A program made the position numbers and the translations under genes. Under the pieces are notes generated by a model. It was given only the letters and a program-made list of their open reading frames with translations, was not told the DNA's origin and did not search any database. This document shows positions 8,721-17,377 of a DNA stretch of 64,000 nucleotides, piece by piece. The DNA lies in the NCBI RefSeq assembly GCF_003990355.1, contig NZ_CP034670.1:1736001-1800000 (forward strand), written 5' to 3'. This DNA is from Eikenella corrodens (GTDB lineage Bacteria; Pseudomonadota; Gammaproteobacteria; Burkholderiales; Neisseriaceae). Numbering within the stretch: position 1 is the stretch's first letter; each line of letters begins with the position of its first letter.

Positions 8721-9508
8721 ACGGCCAATTCCCCGCCAACAGCTTTGCCGCCAACTTAGGGCTACCTGAAACTTCAGGTAGCCTCCTGCACGCCGATTGG
8801 CCCGCGCCAAGCAATGTCCACACCTTGATTACCACCCGCCAAGGCGGCGTCAGTCAAGGCCGTTTCGCCAGCCTGAACGTGGGCGACCACGTGGGCGACG
8901 ACCCCGCCGCCGTGGCCGAAAACCGCCGCCGCGTGCAAACGCACGTTCCCCTGCCGCTGGCCTATCTGTGCCAAGTACACAGTAATCGCGTAGTGCCCGC
9001 TGCCGACTGCCTTGACGCTCCGCCGGAAGCCGATGCCGCTTTCGACCGCAGCCGCCGTGCCGCCTGCGCCGTCATGACTGCCGACTGCCTGCCCGTGCTC
9101 CTCTGCGACCGCGCCGACAGCGTAGTGGCCGCCGCCCACGCCGGCTGGCGCGGTCTTGCCGGCGGCGTGCTGGAAAACACCATCGCCGCCATGCAGGCCG
9201 ATCCGACCGACCTCCTCGCCTGGCTCGGCCCCGCCATCGGCCCCGACGCTTTTGAGGTGGGCGGCGACGTTTTAGCTGCCTTCACCCAGGCCGACCCCGC
9301 TGCCGAAGCCGCTTTCGAACCTATCGGCGGCGGCAAATATCTGGCAAACATTTATCTGCTCGCCACCCAAACCCTGCGCCGTGCCGGCGTTAGCCAAATC
9401 TACGGCGGCCGGCATTGCACCGTGCTCGAGCGCGATCGCTTCTTCTCCTACCGCCGCGACGGCCAAACCGGCCGCATGGTCAGCGCCGTGTGGCTGAGCC
9501 CGGAGTAA
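8717..9508 (+). CDS. pgeF: Purine nucleoside phosphorylase / polyphenol-oxidase family protein PgeF (YfiH)
   Basis: The 263-residue protein has the YfiH family marks: TTRQGGVSQ near the N-terminus, a CQVHSNRV segment, TADCLPVLL, AAHAGWRGL and GRHCTVLERDRFFSYRRDG. The conserved His and Cys residues of the zinc site are present. Relatives phosphorolyse or deaminate purine nucleosides and are linked to peptidoglycan editing. The start overlaps the preceding gene by four bases. The first 24 residues precede the normal family start (DWPAP) and are partly encoded by an inverted pair of uptake sequences. Confidence 0.88.
   Translation: MNGQFPANSFAANLGLPETSGSLLHADWPAPSNVHTLITTRQGGVSQGRFASLNVGDHVGDDPAAVAENRRRVQTHVPLPLAYLCQVHSNRVVPAADCLDAPPEADAAFDRSRRAACAVMTADCLPVLLCDRADSVVAAAHAGWRGLAGGVLENTIAAMQADPTDLLAWLGPAIGPDAFEVGGDVLAAFTQADPAAEAAFEPIGGGKYLANIYLLATQTLRRAGVSQIYGGRHCTVLERDRFFSYRRDGQTGRMVSAVWLSPE
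8759..8784. repeat. Inverted DUS pair inside the 5' end of pgeF
   Basis: GGGCTACCTGAA (8759-8770) and TTCAGGTAGCCT (8773-8784) form an 11-bp stem with a 2-base spacer inside the coding region. It is translated as part of GLPETSGSLL, and no T run follows. Confidence 0.85.
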
Positions 9509-9611
9509 GCAAGTAAAGGCTACCTGAAAGCCCATGCTGCCGATTTAAACCCAGCATGGGCTTTATCGCGAAACACTTATTCCCTCATACGCCGCTAGCG
9601 CCTTGCCCTGC

Positions 9612-9640
9612 TTGACAAATCCGGCCGTAGCCGCCATAAT
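9612..9640 (+). promoter_or_regulatory. Sigma-70 promoter of rpsU
   Basis: TTGACA (9612-9617) and CATAAT (9635-9640) are exactly 17 bases apart. The transcript would carry a leader of about 200 bases before rpsU, in which I see no ORF with a good start. The rest of the 9509-9843 gap holds one DUS (9518-9529). Confidence 0.65.
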
Positions 9641-9843
9641 TCGCGCCTTTATATGCAGCCCTTTCTGCTGCCTAATATTTTGGCGCACCACTCAACCGGT
9701 GCAGCCGCCCCGATTAGGAGGTGATTGTTTCCGCCCCGGCTCTTCTTATCCAGCCCGCACCAGCCAGTGCAAAAGTGATAAATCAAACCATTTTCTCGGG
9801 CACCATTGCCCGGCAACAAATAAAATATTTTAAGGATGACAAA

Positions 9844-10056
9844 ATGCCTTCTATTCGCGTAAAAGAAAACGAACCGTTTGAAGTAGCCATGCGCCGTTTC
9901 AAGCGCTCTATCGAAAAAACCGGTCTGCTCACCGAGCTGCGTGCCCGTGAAGCCTACGAAAAACCGACTACTGAGCGCAAACGCAAAAAAGCCGCTGCAG
10001 TAAAACGTTTGCAAAAACGCCTGCGCAGCCAACAGCTGCCGCCGAAACTGTACTAA
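9844..10056 (+). CDS. rpsU: 30S ribosomal protein S21
   Basis: The 70-residue basic protein begins MPSIRVKENEPFEVAMRRFKR and ends QQLPPKLY, typical of neisserial S21. It has an AAGGATG ribosome binding site. The frame is open further upstream, but the ATG at 9844 is the family start. Confidence 0.96.
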   Translation: MPSIRVKENEPFEVAMRRFKRSIEKTGLLTELRAREAYEKPTTERKRKKAAAVKRLQKRLRSQQLPPKLY

Positions 10057-10072
10057 TCTTTGAGAGAAACCA

Positions 10073-10105
10073 ACACAGCCCGTTATCACAACCGGCTGTG
10101 TTTTT
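10073..10105 (+). terminator. Intrinsic terminator of rpsU
   Basis: ACACAGCC (10073-10080) pairs with GGCTGTGT (10094-10101) and is followed by TTTT. This one is not built from a DUS. Confidence 0.8.
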
Positions 10106-10138
10106 CTTTGGCCGTCAGCCGAAAAGGCTACCTGAAAA

Positions 10139-10245
10139 TATAGTAGATTAAAATTGCAATGATACGGCGTTGCCAACGCCCTTATGTACTACCCGTACAC
10201 GGCGGACGTTGCCGCCTTGTCTCATTTTTATTTTAATCCACTATA
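10139..10245. repeat. Correia-like element, divergent copy (1)
   Basis: The element begins TATAGTAGATTAAAA and ends TTTTAATCCACTATA, about 107 bp. The core is shuffled relative to the other copies (GCGTTGCC, GCCGCCTTGTCTC), but the terminal inverted repeats and overall size are those of the family. Confidence 0.65.
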
Positions 10246-10402
10246 TAAGTGGGTATAAAACACAAGATTTCCACGATTGTTGCAAACAAGAATAAGAGAG
10301 AAAAGGCCATGCCATATCATCTTTATCCCAAACCGACTATAACTTTTCAGGCAGCCTTTCTTAAAAAACACACTTCCCAAATAAACACTTTTACTGCCCA
10401 AA

Positions 10403-10506
10403 TATAGTGGATTAACAAAAATCAGAACAATGCGGCGAACCGCAGACAGTGCACACGTTACGGCAAGGCGAGACAACGCCGTACCGGTTTTTGTTAATCC
10501 ACTATA
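10403..10506. repeat. Correia-like element (2)
   Basis: This 104-bp copy starts TATAGTGGATTAACAAAAAT and ends in the inverted complement, with the conserved core GCCGCAGACAGT-type / GGCAAGGCGAGACAACGCCG (core variant here: ACCGCAGACAGT). It lies between rpsU and lutA. Confidence 0.9.
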
Positions 10507-10560
10507 CAATATCCCAAAGTTCATTTTCCGTCTTGATGGCTACCAGCTTTTATAAGCGAT

Positions 10561-10609
10561 ACGGCAAAGACAAAACAACGCAGCAACATTCTTATTTTAG
10601 GTCACTATA
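10561..10609. repeat. Relic of a Correia-like element (right half)
   Basis: ACGGCAAAGACAAAACAACG followed after about 20 bases by CACTATA resembles the right half of the intact copies with many substitutions. The rest of the 10057-10765 gap holds the rpsU terminator and elements 1 and 2; no further gene was seen. Confidence 0.4.
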
Positions 10610-10765
10610 TTGGCAGTTTCCCCTCCGGCCGTATCTTCATCCTATCCAATTTCAGCCATAATTTCATAATCCCTTGACCGCCTAAAAGCATATCGCTTAA
10701 AGTAGCGCGCTTCTGCCACAGGCAAAGCACCGATTGATTCTTAAATAACCATAAGAAGCATTATC

Positions 10766-11536
10766 ATGAACACCAACCAAACCACTCCGCACGGCGGCAA
10801 GCCCGCCGATGTTTACTTTTTCGGCACCTGCCTTTTGGATTTGTTTATGCCGGAAGCAGGCATGGACGCCATCACACTGCTGGAGCAGCAAGGCATTAAA
10901 GTGCATTTTCCGATGGAGCAAAGCTGCTGCGGGCAGCCTGCATTCTCATCGGGCCACCGCGAAGAAGCGTTCGATGTGGCCAAGGCACAGCTTGATTTGT
11001 TCCCCGAAAACTACCCCATCGTCGTGCCTTCCGGCTCTTGCGGCGGCATGATGAAGCACCATTGGCCCAAATTATTCAAAGGCAGCGAATACGAGCAACG
11101 CGCCAACGAATTGGCCGGCCGCGTGGTTGAGCTGACCAATTTCTTGGTGGACATCGGCTACGAGCCCAAAGACGTGGGCGCGCCGGTGAAAGTGGCGGTG
11201 CATACTTCCTGTGCGGCGCGCCGCGAAATGGGCGTGCACATTACCGGCTGGAAGCTGATTGACAGCCTGCAAAACGTGGAACGCATCGTGCACGACCACG
11301 AAAGCGAATGTTGCGGCTTCGGCGGCACGTTCTCCGTGAAGCAGTCCGACATTTCCGGCGCGATGGTTACCGACAAAGTGGCCGCGCTGAAAGAAACGCA
11401 GGCCACGGAAATCGTGAGCGCGGATGCAGGCTGCATGATGAACATCGGCGGCAAAATCGCCAAAGACGAGCCGGACATGCCCAAACCCAAACACATTGCC
11501 ACATTTTTGCTGGAACGCACAGGAGGTAAAGCATGA
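10766..11536 (+). CDS. lutA: Lactate utilization protein A (Fe-S oxidoreductase)
   Basis: The 256-residue subunit has two CCG-type cysteine domains (SCCGQPAFSSGH about residue 53, and ECCGFGGTFSVK about 185) with the paired cysteines in PSGSCGGMM and HTSCAARREMG. It is the YkgE/LutA component of the LutABC L-lactate dehydrogenase, which oxidises L-lactate to pyruvate. It is the first gene of lutA-lutC-lutB and overlaps lutC by four bases (ATGA). Confidence 0.92.
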   Translation: MNTNQTTPHGGKPADVYFFGTCLLDLFMPEAGMDAITLLEQQGIKVHFPMEQSCCGQPAFSSGHREEAFDVAKAQLDLFPENYPIVVPSGSCGGMMKHHWPKLFKGSEYEQRANELAGRVVELTNFLVDIGYEPKDVGAPVKVAVHTSCAARREMGVHITGWKLIDSLQNVERIVHDHESECCGFGGTFSVKQSDISGAMVTDKVAALKETQATEIVSADAGCMMNIGGKIAKDEPDMPKPKHIATFLLERTGGKA

Positions 11537-12231
11537 GCGCGCGCGACAATATCCTAGCCAAACTCCGCAAAGCCAACGCCTATCCGATGGCGGAACCGCA
11601 AACTTTCGATTACTACCAAGAAATGTCGCCCGAATGGGAAAGCGAAACCGACCGCCTGCGCCATTGGGCGGCCACCATGCGCGCGGTGAAAACCGAGATT
11701 TTCTGGGTGCGCGAACACGATTGGGAGCAAAAACTGGTGGAAGTCGCGCGGCAAAAAGGCCTGCAAAACATGCTGCTTTCGCCGCAAACCGAACACGGCC
11801 GCCGCGCCCAAGCGGCCTTGCAGGCTGCTTCCGTGGAAACTCGCGCCTTCGCCAAACCGATCGACGATTGGAAAGACGAATTCTTCGCCGACGTGCAGGC
11901 TGGTTTCACTTCGTCCGTTTGCGGCATCGCCCACACCGGCACGATTATGCTGGTTTCCTCTCCCGAAGAACCGCGCAGCCAAAGCCTGGTTCCCCCCGTG
12001 CACATCTGCCTGTTCGACACACGCAAAATGTACGACACCTTTCATGCGGCCCTGCATGGCGAAGCCTTAATCGAAGCCATGCCCACCAATATCATTTTGG
12101 TGTCCGGCCCGTCAAAAACCGCCGATATCCAATTAACCCTTGCCTACGGCGCACACGGTCCGCGCGATATGGTCGTATTGGCCATCCTGCCCGAGAATAT
12201 CGACCCCGCCGATTTGGAGAATGCCGCATGA
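11533..12231 (+). CDS. lutC: Lactate utilization protein C
   Basis: The 232-residue protein is the LutC/YkgG (LUD domain) subunit. It contains the family segments SSVCGIAHTGTIML and PPVHICLFD and ends in a GPSKTADIQ / GAHGPRDM block. It overlaps lutA and lutB by four bases each, so the three subunits are translationally coupled. The order A-C-B differs from the A-B-C of Bacillus but is common in proteobacteria. Confidence 0.92.
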   Translation: MSARDNILAKLRKANAYPMAEPQTFDYYQEMSPEWESETDRLRHWAATMRAVKTEIFWVREHDWEQKLVEVARQKGLQNMLLSPQTEHGRRAQAALQAASVETRAFAKPIDDWKDEFFADVQAGFTSSVCGIAHTGTIMLVSSPEEPRSQSLVPPVHICLFDTRKMYDTFHAALHGEALIEAMPTNIILVSGPSKTADIQLTLAYGAHGPRDMVVLAILPENIDPADLENAA

Positions 12232-13682
12232 GAACCGAACAAACCGTACACTTCCATCCGCGCCCTGAAACCTTCAAAGCCAACGCGCGCGAGGCCTTGG
12301 CCGACAAACCTTTGCGCAAAAGCCTGCGCACGGCCATGGACATGCTGATGACCAAGCGCAAAATCGTGCTGTCGGACGAGCAAGAACTGCAAATGCTGCG
12401 CACCCTGTGCGAGCACATCCGCCAGCGTTCGCTCTCCAAACTGCCCGATTTGCTGGAACAACTGGAAAACAACCTGACCAAATTAGGCGTGAAAGTGCAT
12501 TGGGCGGAAACACCCGACGAAGCCTGCCGCATCATCCACGGCATCATCATGCACCATCAGGGCAAACTGATGGTGAAAGGCAAATCGATGGTGAGCGAGG
12601 AAATCGAGCTGAACCATTATCTGGCCGACCGTGGCATTAAAGCCGTGGAAAGCGACTTGGGCGAATACATCGTGCAGATGGCCGGCGAAAAACCGACCCA
12701 CATCGTGATGCCCGCCATCCACAAAACCAAAGAGCAAGTGAGCGAACTGTTCCACAACAACATCGGCACACCGCTGACCGACGACGTGGACCAACTCACC
12801 GGCTTTGCCCGCCAAGCCCTGCGCGACGCGTACCGCACCGCCGATGTCGGCTTGAGCGGCGTGAACTTCGCCGTGGCCGAAACCGGCACGCTGTGCCTGG
12901 TGGAAAACGAAGGCAACGGCCGCCTGTCCACCACCGTGCCGCCCGTACACATCGCCATTACCGGCATTGAAAAAGTGGTGGCCAAACTGTCCGACATTCC
13001 GCCGCTCTACAGCCTGCTGCCGCGCAGCGCCATCGGCCAAAACATCACCACTTATTTCAACATGATTACCGGCCCGCGCCGTTCCGACGAGCTGGACGGC
13101 CCGCAGGAAATGCATCTCGTGCTGCTGGACAACGGCCGCAGCCAGGCCTACGGCGAAGAGCAAATGCGCCGCACCCTGCAATGCATCCGCTGCGGCGCGT
13201 GCATGAACCACTGCCCCGTGTACACCCGCATCGGCGGCGCGGCCTACGGCACCACCTACCCCGGCCCGATTGGCGAAATCCTGTCGCCGCACCTGCTCGG
13301 TTTGGAGCCCACCCGCAACCTACCCACCGCCTGCACCATGTGCGGCGCGTGCGTGGAAGTCTGCCCCGTGAAAATCCCGATTACCGAGCAAATGCAGCGC
13401 CTGCGCGAAGAAGCCCAGCGCGCGCCCGACGAAGCCGTGCCCTATCCGATTAAAGGCCAAGGCGCGTCGCACACCTTGGGCGAACAACTGGCTTGGCGCA
13501 TGTTTGACGGCATCTTCGCCGGCAAAACCGCCTACCGCATATTCGGCGCGCTGGCCACCAAATTCCGCGGCCTGACCCCGGGCAAACAGCTGACTTGGAC
13601 CGACAACCACGTGCCGATGAAGCCCGCGCCCAAATCGCTGCACCAGCTGATGAAGGAAAAACAGCAGAAAAACGGCGGCTAA
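12228..13682 (+). CDS. lutB: Lactate utilization protein B (ferredoxin-type subunit)
   Basis: The 484-residue subunit begins MRTEQTVHFHPRPETFK and has an N-terminal LUD domain and a C-terminal pair of 4Fe-4S motifs, CIRCGACMNHCP and CTMCGACVEVCP. The same frame is open upstream through lutC, but the ATG at 12228 overlaps the lutC stop (ATGA) and is the family start. It is the last gene before a 409-base repeat-rich gap and lldP. Confidence 0.93.
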   Translation: MRTEQTVHFHPRPETFKANAREALADKPLRKSLRTAMDMLMTKRKIVLSDEQELQMLRTLCEHIRQRSLSKLPDLLEQLENNLTKLGVKVHWAETPDEACRIIHGIIMHHQGKLMVKGKSMVSEEIELNHYLADRGIKAVESDLGEYIVQMAGEKPTHIVMPAIHKTKEQVSELFHNNIGTPLTDDVDQLTGFARQALRDAYRTADVGLSGVNFAVAETGTLCLVENEGNGRLSTTVPPVHIAITGIEKVVAKLSDIPPLYSLLPRSAIGQNITTYFNMITGPRRSDELDGPQEMHLVLLDNGRSQAYGEEQMRRTLQCIRCGACMNHCPVYTRIGGAAYGTTYPGPIGEILSPHLLGLEPTRNLPTACTMCGACVEVCPVKIPITEQMQRLREEAQRAPDEAVPYPIKGQGASHTLGEQLAWRMFDGIFAGKTAYRIFGALATKFRGLTPGKQLTWTDNHVPMKPAPKSLHQLMKEKQQKNGG

Positions 13683-13688
13683 ATCGAG

Positions 13689-13732
13689 TGCAGGCTGCTT
13701 TTCGGACATAGGAATAAGAAGGGCAGCCTGCA
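13689..13732 (+). terminator. Possible terminator/hairpin after lutB from Kingella-type DUS
   Basis: TGCAGGCTGC and GCAGCCTGCA form a perfect 10-bp stem. The left arm belongs to TGCAGGCTGCTT, the complement of the AAGCAGCCTGCA uptake dialect. No T run follows, so termination is uncertain. Confidence 0.4.
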
Positions 13733-13805
13733 ACGCCGGAACGGTTTTGGTTTGGCAGAAACCAAAGTTTCCGGCCGGCCTTTTTCAGGTAGCCTGAATG
13801 CCGCC

Positions 13806-13991
13806 AAAGGTTCGTTCCGAACAAACCAAAGTGCAGGCTGCTTTTGCATCGCCCGAACCGATTGGAAAATCGGGAAAACGGTTTTCAGGTAGCCCAAACG
13901 CTGAAAAGGTTCGCCACACAAACCGAAGTGCAGACTGCTTTTAAAACATTTAAACCGATTGAAAAATCGGAAAACCAGTTTTCAGGTAGCC
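13806..13991. repeat. Two direct repeats of about 88 bp in the lutB-lldP gap
   Basis: Copy A (13806-13894) and copy B (13905-13991) share AAAGGTTCG, a GTGCAG-CTGCTTTT block, AACCGATTG-AAAATCGG, and an ending TTTTCAGGTAGCC, with a period of about 99 bases. Each unit carries one Kingella-type and one Eikenella-type uptake sequence. Confidence 0.8.
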
Positions 13992-14091
13992 TGTCTGCCG
14001 ACAAACCCAATCCGCCGCCTGTTTTCAGGCAGTCCCCAAAAGCAGCCTGCACCCCGGGCTGCCCCTTTTTACCGACACACACGGAGACATC

Positions 14092-15648
14092 ATGAGTATC
14101 GCCCTTTCCGTCTTTCCCATATTATTGCTGATTATTTTGATGATCGGCTTCAAAATGCGCGGTGACCGCAGCGCCATCTTGGCTGCATTGTCCGCGGTTT
14201 TGATTGCCATTTTTGCCGTGCCCAATGTGAGCGGCTTCATGCCCCCCGCAGGCTACGGCGCCGGATATGTCGGCTGGGCATTTGCCGAAGGCGTGTTGAA
14301 AGCCATCTTCCCCATCCTGATTGTGATTCTGATGGCTTTGTTCAGCTATAACGTGCTGCTGGAAAGCAAACAGATTGAAGTGATTAAACAACAATTTACC
14401 AATATTTCCAGCGACAAACGCATTCAGGTGCTGCTGATTGTGTGGGGCTTTGGCGGCCTGCTGGAAGGCATGGCGGGCTTCGGCACGGCGGTGGCCATTC
14501 CGGCCGCCATCTTGATTGGTTTGGGCTTCAGCCCGCGCTTCTCCGCGCTGGTATCGCTCATCGGCAACAGCGTGGCCACCGGCTTCGGCGCGGTCGGCAT
14601 CCCCGTGATTACCTTGGCCAAAGAGGTGTTCGGCACGGCGGTAACTTCCGAGCAGACCCATGCCATTGCCGGCGACGTGGTGATTCAGCTGGGCTTCTTG
14701 ATGTTCTTGGTGCCGTTCGTCATCCTGATGCTGACCGACACTTCTAAAAAATACCTCGTGCCCAACATTATCCTGTCGGCCGTGGTGGGCGGATTGTCGC
14801 TGGGCGTGCAGTTTGTGGCCGCTTATTTCATCGGCGCGGAAACGCCTGCCATCTTGGGCAGCATCGCCTGTATCGTCTTCATCGTGCTGTATGCCAAAAT
14901 GACCGAGAAAAAAGATACACCGGCCGATAAAGCCATCAGCATGGGGCAAATGGCGAAAGCATGGGCGGTGTACGGTTTCATCTTGTTCTTCATCATCATG
15001 GCCAGTCCGCTGTCCGGCCCCATCAGCGGGTTTTTGAAATCCACGCTGGTGAGCAAAATCCACCTGCCGATTTATGAGAAAGGCATATATTTCTCCTTCG
15101 GCTGGTTGTCTAACGCCGGCTTAATGCTGTTTTTGGGCGCGTTTATCGGCGGCTTGGTGCAAGGCGTTTCCGCCGGCAAACTGTTCCAGATTCTGGGCCA
15201 GACTTTGGTGAAAATGAAGGCTTCGGGCATCACCGTGATCTGCCTGGTAGCTATGAGCGCGATTATGAGCCACAGCAGCATGATTGCCGTGATTGCCAAA
15301 GGCTTGGTGGACGCCACCGGCACGTTCTATCCGCTGGTTGCACCGCTGGTAGGCGCCATCGGCACCTTCGCCACCGGCAGCGACACTTCTTCCAACATCT
15401 TGTTCGGCAAACTGCAAGCCTCCGTGGCCGACCAGCTGCACATGGGTAAATCATGGCTCGCCGCCGCCAACACGGCCGGCGCGACCGGCGGCAAAATCAT
15501 TTCGCCGCAAAGTATCGCCATCGCCACCGCCGCCTGCGAACAGCAAGGCCAAGAAGGCGCCTTCCTGCGCTCGGCCATGCCTTATGCGATTGTGTACGTG
15601 ATTATTGCGGGCATTACCGTGTATTGCTTTACCATGATGGCGCTGTAA
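14092..15648 (+). CDS. lldP: L-lactate permease
   Basis: The 518-residue protein is almost entirely hydrophobic, with at least 12 membrane segments and the LldP family blocks GFGGLLEGMAGFGTAVAIPA, NSVATGFGAVGIPV, MSHSSMIAVIAKG and ATGSDTSSNILFG. It imports lactate in symport with protons and pairs with the upstream lutACB genes to make a complete L-lactate utilisation locus. A GGAGA ribosome binding site lies ahead of the ATG. It may have its own promoter because of the 409-base gap. Confidence 0.95.
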   Translation: MSIALSVFPILLLIILMIGFKMRGDRSAILAALSAVLIAIFAVPNVSGFMPPAGYGAGYVGWAFAEGVLKAIFPILIVILMALFSYNVLLESKQIEVIKQQFTNISSDKRIQVLLIVWGFGGLLEGMAGFGTAVAIPAAILIGLGFSPRFSALVSLIGNSVATGFGAVGIPVITLAKEVFGTAVTSEQTHAIAGDVVIQLGFLMFLVPFVILMLTDTSKKYLVPNIILSAVVGGLSLGVQFVAAYFIGAETPAILGSIACIVFIVLYAKMTEKKDTPADKAISMGQMAKAWAVYGFILFFIIMASPLSGPISGFLKSTLVSKIHLPIYEKGIYFSFGWLSNAGLMLFLGAFIGGLVQGVSAGKLFQILGQTLVKMKASGITVICLVAMSAIMSHSSMIAVIAKGLVDATGTFYPLVAPLVGAIGTFATGSDTSSNILFGKLQASVADQLHMGKSWLAAANTAGATGGKIISPQSIAIATAACEQQGQEGAFLRSAMPYAIVYVIIAGITVYCFTMMAL

Positions 15649-15663
15649 CGCCGTCGGCAAACA

Positions 15664-15722
15664 AGGCTACCTGAAACCTGCTTCGTGGATTGCTGCAAAA
15701 CCGGTTTCAGGTAGCCTTCATT
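15664..15722 (+). terminator. DUS-pair terminator of lldP
   Basis: AGGCTACCTGAAACC (15664-15678) and GGTTTCAGGTAGCCT (15703-15717) form a 15-bp stem with a 24-base loop. Confidence 0.55.
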
Positions 15723-15817
15723 TCAGCCAGCTTACCGCCATAAGGGCTACCTGAAAATCTGTATGCCCAGCCAACTTACTCTCGCTACAGCATTGTTTCG
15801 CCTTGCCGTAGCATTTT

Positions 15818-15920
15818 TATAGTGGATTAACAAAAACCGGTACGGCGTTGGCTCGCCTTGCCGTAACGTGTGTACTGCCTGCGGCTCGCCGTCTTGTCCT
15901 GATTTTTGTTAATCCACTAT
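15818..15920. repeat. Correia-like element (3)
   Basis: This 103-bp copy lies in the opposite core orientation to copy 2, with intact TATAGTGGATTAACAAAAA ends. With the DUS copies near 15664-15757 it accounts for most of the 15649-15979 gap. Confidence 0.9.
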
Positions 15921-15979
15921 ATTTTGATTCGCCATACAAACGGCAAAACGTGCAGGCGGCCATGCCCCTTCATCGGATT

Positions 15980-17065
15980 TCAGGTAGCCTCTTCCGCACC
16001 TGCGCCCTCCTCCGCCCATAATTCCGGCTGGCTGCCCTGCGGCAACAGGTGGCTGACACCCAGGCCGATAAGGCGGTAGTCGCGGCCGGCAGGCATACGC
16101 TGAGCCAGCTGTCGGGCAGCCTGCTCCAGCGCGGCAGCATCAGGCAGGACGGAGGAATAGGTTTGCGAACGGGTAAGGATATGGAAATCGGCAGTTTTCA
16201 GCTTGAGCGTAAGTGTGTGCGCCTGCACTTGTTTGCGTTGCGCCTGTGCCCATAAATCTTGCGCCAAATCAGCAAGATGACGGACGATTTTACTCAGCGG
16301 CAAATCCTGCGGCAGGGTGATTTCGGTGGAAATCTGCAAGCGCTCGCGCTGCGGCTGCACGGAGCGGTTGTCAATGCCGCGGGCGAGGTCGTAGAGGCGG
16401 TAGCCCCAGCGGCCGAACAGGTTAACCAATTCGCCGCGCTGCATTTTTTGCAAATCCCCGGCCGTTTGCAGGCCGAGGGCGTGCATTTTTTGCAGCGTCT
16501 TTTTGCCCACGCCGGGAATTTTGCCCAGCGGCAGGGTGAGCAGGAATTGGGCGATGCGCGGCGGCGGGATCACGAATTGGCCGTTTGGCTTGCGCCAATC
16601 GGAAGCGATTTTGGCCAGAAACTTGTTCGGCGCGATACCGGCGGAGGCGGTGAGGCCGGTTTGTCGCAAGATTTCGGCGCGGATAGCAGTGGCGATTTCG
16701 CTGGCATAAGGCAGATTTTGCTTATTATGGGTAACGTCCAGATAGGCTTCGTCCAGCGAGAGCGGTTCGACCAAATCGGTATGCTGCCGGAACACGGCAT
16801 GAATCTGCTGCGACACTTCGCGATACAGATGAAAACGCGGCGGCACAAACACGGCCTGCGGACACAGTCGCCGCGCAGTAGCAGCAGGCATGGCCGAATG
16901 CAGCCCAAAACGCCGCGCCTCGTAAGAAGCCGCACATACCACCGAACGGCCGCCCTCCCAAGCCACCACCAAAGGCTTGCCACGCAGATGCGGCTGCTCG
17001 CGCAGCTCTACCGAGGCGTAGAACGCGTCCATATCGATGTGGATGATTTTTCGTTCGGCAGGCAT
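15980..17065 (-). CDS. dinB: DNA polymerase IV (translesion synthesis)
   Basis: The 361-residue Y-family polymerase has the catalytic motifs IIHIDMDAFYASVE (N-terminus) and PLSLDEAYLDV, the thumb helix-hairpin-helix GKIPGVGKKT and a C-terminal little-finger domain. It copies damaged DNA and lacks proofreading. The frame extends 34 codons upstream into DUS/repeat sequence, but MPAERKIIHIDMDAFY at 17065 is the family start. The last codons, GCT ACC TGA, are supplied by an uptake sequence, so the C-terminus A-T-stop is repeat-derived. Confidence 0.93.
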   Translation of the reverse strand: MPAERKIIHIDMDAFYASVELREQPHLRGKPLVVAWEGGRSVVCAASYEARRFGLHSAMPAATARRLCPQAVFVPPRFHLYREVSQQIHAVFRQHTDLVEPLSLDEAYLDVTHNKQNLPYASEIATAIRAEILRQTGLTASAGIAPNKFLAKIASDWRKPNGQFVIPPPRIAQFLLTLPLGKIPGVGKKTLQKMHALGLQTAGDLQKMQRGELVNLFGRWGYRLYDLARGIDNRSVQPQRERLQISTEITLPQDLPLSKIVRHLADLAQDLWAQAQRKQVQAHTLTLKLKTADFHILTRSQTYSSVLPDAAALEQAARQLAQRMPAGRDYRLIGLGVSHLLPQGSQPELWAEEGAGAEEAT

Positions 17066-17097
17066 GGCGGGGCGGGGGGCGGAAAGAATGCCCGGAT

Positions 17098-17346
17098 TAT
17101 AACGCGGGCAGATAGTGGGGATAGATGAAAGGCTACCTGAAAATTTTAGCTTTGCAAATTTCCGCAAAGCTTTAGTGGATTAACAAAAATCAAGACAAGG
17201 CGGCGAGCCGCAGACAGTACACACGTTACGGCAAGGCGAGACAGCGCCGTACTGGTTTTTGTTAATTCACTATATAACGCGGTCAGATAGCGGGGATAGA
17301 TGAAAGGCTGCCTGAAAATTTTAGCTTTGCAAATTTCCGCAAGGCT
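17098..17346. repeat. Direct repeats of about 73 bp flanking Correia-like element 4
   Basis: TATAACGCGG-CAGATAG-GGGGATAGATG through TTAGCTTTGCAAATTTCCGC occurs at 17098-17170 and again at 17273-17346 with few mismatches. A Correia-like element lies exactly between the copies. The left copy carries AGGCTACCTGAA and the right copy AGGCTGCCTGAA. Confidence 0.85.
17171..17274. repeat. Correia-like element (4)
   Basis: This 104-bp copy has the standard core GCCGCAGACAGTACACACGT and ends in CACTATA. The first base of the left end is altered (TTTAGTGG). Confidence 0.9.
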
Positions 17347-17377
17347 AAAATTTTCAGGTAGCCTTTTTCTTGCCGAA

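Noticed and set aside
9603..9833. 76-codon frame upstream of rpsU
   Set aside because: It begins inside the rpsU promoter (just before the -35), has no ribosome binding site and no recognisable features.
10139..10609. Closely spaced Correia-like copies considered as a CRISPR array
   Set aside because: Only two or three copies, about 104 bp long, irregularly spaced and palindromic; there are no short direct repeats with unique spacers.
11496..12227. Upstream extension of the lutB frame through lutC
   Set aside because: The ATG overlapping the lutC stop matches the family start, and the extension is the +1 shadow of lutC.
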